A DNA stretch of 7,551 nucleotides from an uncultured Porphyromonadaceae bacterium. Its GTDB lineage: Bacteria; Bacteroidota; Bacteroidia; Bacteroidales; Muribaculaceae. The translations under genes were made by a program, and so were the position numbers. A model generated the notes under the pieces. It saw nothing but the letters and a program-made list of their open reading frames with translations, had not been told where the DNA came from and made no database searches. Numbering within the stretch: position 1 is the stretch's first letter; every line of letters begins with the position of its first letter. The stretch is taken from NCBI GenBank assembly GCA_947178565.1, contig CAMWYV010000045.1, positions 1 through 7,551 on the forward strand, in the 5' to 3' direction. Shown piece by piece: positions 5,548-7,551 of the stretch.

Positions 5548-7347
5548 TTATTTAAGTTTTGAAGAGATTACCTTCATTTTACCGGAAATCTCAGTCAGTT
5601 CATCGCGTAGTCTCTGAATTTTTCTCTCAAGGTCGCGCAGCATGGAGTCACCGCTCTTTGAGCTTGAACTGAAGAATCCGAGATTGTTTTCGTATGTCTG
5701 AAGTTCGTTTTTGCGCTGATCGTATGCTCTTGCGAGTCTGTCACGTTCCTTAAGCAGGCGGTTCTTGTCATCACCGATTTCTTCAACGGTCGCTTCAAAA
5801 GCATTCATGCGGGCACGGGTCTCGCGCACATCGAGTTTGTCAAAAAGTTCACCTACAACTGTTCTGTATTCTTCGGCGAGTTTCTCCTTGTTTTTCATCG
5901 GAACATGACCGGTAGCCTGCCATGTGGCGCGTAGCTCCTGAAGCTGTTTGATCGCTTCCTCGCGCGGAGTGTCGTTTTCGGGAGAGTTGAGGCTATTGAG
6001 TTTCTCAACAATCGCTTTCTTGATTTTCAGGTTAGCCTGCTCTGTTTTACGCACATCTGAAGTGCTTTTCTTCTTATTGGCAAAGAATGTATTGCAAGCG
6101 GCACGGAACCTCTGCCATACTTCATCGCTGTTTTTGCGTGGCACAGCGCCGATAGTTTTCCACTTTTCCTGAAGACTGATGATGGCATCGGTGGTCTTGC
6201 GCCAGTCCGTGCTCTCCTGCAGCTTCTCGGCTTCCTCACAGAGCGCGATTTTCTTAGCAAGATTCTCGCTCATATCCTCTTTTGAGCGCTTGAAGTATTC
6301 AGCCTTGCGTTTGAAAAAGTCATCACACTGCTCGCGGAAACGGGCAAAGAGTGTATTATTAGCTTTCTTGGATGCATATCCTATAGCTTTCCATCGTTCT
6401 TGAGCATCAAGTATTTTCTTGGTCATCTCATCCCATTCGGCAAAAGATGAGGGAGCTGCGAAATCAAGAGCCTCAATCTCTTCGCAGATTGCGGTCTTTG
6501 CATCCTCATTTTCGCGCTCTTTTTTCTTTCTTTCTTCAAAATGAGCCTGATAGCGCTTATTTACCTCTGCGCTGGCATCTTTGAATGTAGCCCAAATTTC
6601 TTCACGCACCTCTTTAGCAACTGGTCCAATCTCGCGCCACTTGTCGTGAAGATCCTGAAGACGGCGGAATGCTGTGATTACATCTGGCTCCTCGATGAGT
6701 CGGGTCGCCTCGTCAATAAGCAACTGCTTTTCTCCAAGGTTTTTCTTGAAATCATAATCGCGAAGCTCCTTATTTACTTTCCACTGGTCGTAGAAGCGTT
6801 CAACTGTGTCCTGATAGTTTTTCCAGACACTTGTGGTGTTTTGCGGTGGCACTTCGCCGGTTTCCTTGAACTCGGTCTGGAGCTCCTTTACGCGCTGATA
6901 GTGGCGGTTCACATTGTCTGTGTCAGCACTAAGCTGGGTAATTTCCTCGATAATTGCATTTTTGCGCTCAAGATTACGCAACTGTTCAGCTTCAATCCTG
7001 GCTCTCTGTTCCGCCTTCTTATCCTTTATAGTAGCGAGAACTTCCTTGAATTTTATCTCGGTTGCATCTTCATCGGCAATAAAATCTTCGGAGGCATTAC
7101 CATTTTCGATGAACGCTGCTTTGGCTTTTCTTATATCCTCATTGTGAAGAGTGTAGAACTGCTGCTTGATAGCCGCCACCTCCTCAGTGGTAATGTCCTG
7201 ATCTGTTTGAACGAGAGCGGTCAGCTTCTCAAGCAGACTTTCCTTGGTGGTAGTTTCTTCTTTCACGGTATCCTGAGCGATCTCGGCGTCGGCGGAGATC
7301 TCAGCATCAATAGGTTTCAGCACTTCTGCGCTATCAAGCATGTCCAT
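5548..7347 (-). CDS. DUF349 multi-repeat coiled-coil protein (599 aa)
   Basis: This is a highly charged, helical, cytoplasmic protein built of five DUF349 units. Each has the pattern 'W..xG......nxxxW..F......F', at about 145-190 (FKETGEVPPQN), 222-270 (WREIGPVAKEV), 303-350 (WKAIGYASKKA), 380-427 (WKTIGAVPRKN) and 460-506 (WQATGHVPMKN). A C-terminal coiled coil (about 515-599) follows, broken by a short serine-rich stretch (FFSSSSKSG, 558-566). The N-terminal 110 residues are acidic. There is no signal peptide or membrane segment. The molecular function of the family is not established; members are common and conserved in Bacteroidota. The ATG at 7347-7345 is the first start after the promoter; a second ATG two codons later is also possible. 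The gene heads the minus-strand cluster, and its stop is in the same frame as, and 15 nt before, the GTG of the sugar transferase. Confidence 0.85.
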   Translation of the reverse strand: MDMLDSAEVLKPIDAEISADAEIAQDTVKEETTTKESLLEKLTALVQTDQDITTEEVAAIKQQFYTLHNEDIRKAKAAFIENGNASEDFIADEDATEIKFKEVLATIKDKKAEQRARIEAEQLRNLERKNAIIEEITQLSADTDNVNRHYQRVKELQTEFKETGEVPPQNTTSVWKNYQDTVERFYDQWKVNKELRDYDFKKNLGEKQLLIDEATRLIEEPDVITAFRRLQDLHDKWREIGPVAKEVREEIWATFKDASAEVNKRYQAHFEERKKKERENEDAKTAICEEIEALDFAAPSSFAEWDEMTKKILDAQERWKAIGYASKKANNTLFARFREQCDDFFKRKAEYFKRSKEDMSENLAKKIALCEEAEKLQESTDWRKTTDAIISLQEKWKTIGAVPRKNSDEVWQRFRAACNTFFANKKKSTSDVRKTEQANLKIKKAIVEKLNSLNSPENDTPREEAIKQLQELRATWQATGHVPMKNKEKLAEEYRTVVGELFDKLDVRETRARMNAFEATVEEIGDDKNRLLKERDRLARAYDQRKNELQTYENNLGFFSSSSKSGDSMLRDLERKIQRLRDELTEISGKMKVISSKLK

Positions 7348-7378
7348 AATATAAAAATATAAGTGGGTAACGATTGGT

Positions 7379-7400
7379 CGATGTTGTCAAGACAGCATCG
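7379..7400 (-). promoter_or_regulatory. 5' leader hairpin of the DUF349 gene
   Basis: A 22-bp inverted repeat (CGATGTTGTC / GACAGCATCG with a 2-nt centre) lies at or just after the expected transcription start and about 31 nt before the ATG. In the minus-strand RNA it has one A-C mismatch, while the plus strand has a G-T at that place. It may stabilise the 5' end of the messenger or be an operator; neither can be decided from sequence. Confidence 0.4.
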
Positions 7401-7406
7401 AAGAGC

Positions 7407-7414
7407 CAAAGGTA
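7407..7414 (-). promoter_or_regulatory. Bacteroidota -7 promoter element of the DUF349 cluster
   Basis: The minus strand reads TACCTTTG, an exact TAnnTTTG match and the same octamer as at the RNA promoter. It lies about 60 nt upstream of the DUF349 ATG. The -33 element is not obvious. Confidence 0.6.
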
Positions 7415-7509
7415 AACAAAATATTTAAACTCACCCTATTTTTTAATGAAAATGTGCATATTGTTGTTTTTTTATCGCACCCGTTCCGATGCCTGTCGGC
7501 TATTTTTTA

Positions 7510-7517
7510 TACATTTG
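7510..7517 (+). promoter_or_regulatory. Bacteroidota -7 promoter element of a gene leaving the window
   Basis: TACATTTG on the plus strand matches TAnnTTTG. It is followed about 30 nt later by an ATG at 7547-7549 at the very edge. It is divergent from the DUF349 promoter, with about 95 bp between the two elements. Confidence 0.5.
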
Positions 7518-7546
7518 CATTATCAACAAATCAAGATTATAAATAT

Positions 7547-7551
7547 ATGAG
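7547..7551 (+). CDS. Possible start codon of a gene beyond the right edge
   Basis: An ATG lies 30 nt after a -7 promoter element, in an AT-rich leader (ATTATAAATAT) typical of Bacteroidota translation starts. Only the first codon and two bases are inside the window, so nothing can be said about the product. Confidence 0.3.

Noticed and set aside
6541..7362. 273-codon plus-strand ORF antisense to the DUF349 gene
   Set aside because: It is the mirror of a highly charged helical gene, which yields a spurious hydrophobic antisense frame. The minus-strand frame has clear DUF349 repeats and a promoter.
7486..7508. Plus-strand terminator CCGA-TGCCTG-TCGG followed by a T-run
   Set aside because: The stem is only 4 bp and no plus-strand gene lies upstream; the T-rich stretch is better read as part of the promoter at 7510.

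Overview
The window looks like a chromosomal piece of a Bacteroidota genome, most likely order Bacteroidales and possibly Muribaculaceae. That is an inference from three things: -7 promoter elements of the Bacteroidota type (TAnnTTTG) in front of several transcripts, the absence of clear Shine-Dalgarno sequences before the start codons, and the gene content (a multi-repeat DUF349 protein, a polyprenyl-phosphate sugar transferase, a channel protein with a degenerate filter).

Right side (2281-7551), core genes. A minus-strand cluster starts at a promoter near 7407-7414 and reads through a five-repeat DUF349 coiled-coil protein, a polyprenyl-phosphate sugar-1-phosphate transferase that starts polysaccharide synthesis (15 nt gap, GTG start), and the cysteine synthase cysK (36 nt gap). 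A plus-strand gene for the tRNA t6A37 cyclase TcdA converges on cysK, and the two stop codons share one TTAA. A divergent plus-strand promoter lies at the right edge, with what may be the first codon of a gene cut off by the window.

Middle (1549-2280). A minus-strand six-segment voltage-gated-like ion channel has TVGCD in place of the usual potassium filter TVGYG.

Left side (1-1548), accessory in character. About 820 bases between the channel and a small PD-(D/E)XK-like nuclease gene hold no credible protein gene but much structure. There is a predicted minus-strand structured RNA of about 355 nt with its own -7 promoter, an 11-bp long-range closing stem, strong internal hairpins and a terminator-like end. 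Next to it lie a zone of palindromes and an array of three 68-76 bp repeats, each with two inverted repeats. One inverted repeat of the array also forms an apical hairpin of the predicted RNA, which ties the two together. The RNA ends about 50 nt before the nuclease gene, so it may be either a free small RNA or a long attenuator-type leader. The left edge holds the start of a secreted protein: a signal peptide and 11 further residues on the minus strand, 39 nt after the nuclease gene.

The RNA, the repeat array and the orphan nuclease are the part most likely to be undescribed. I could not match the RNA to tmRNA, RNase P RNA, SRP RNA or a group II intron domain V from conserved motifs, but no covariance-model search could be run.
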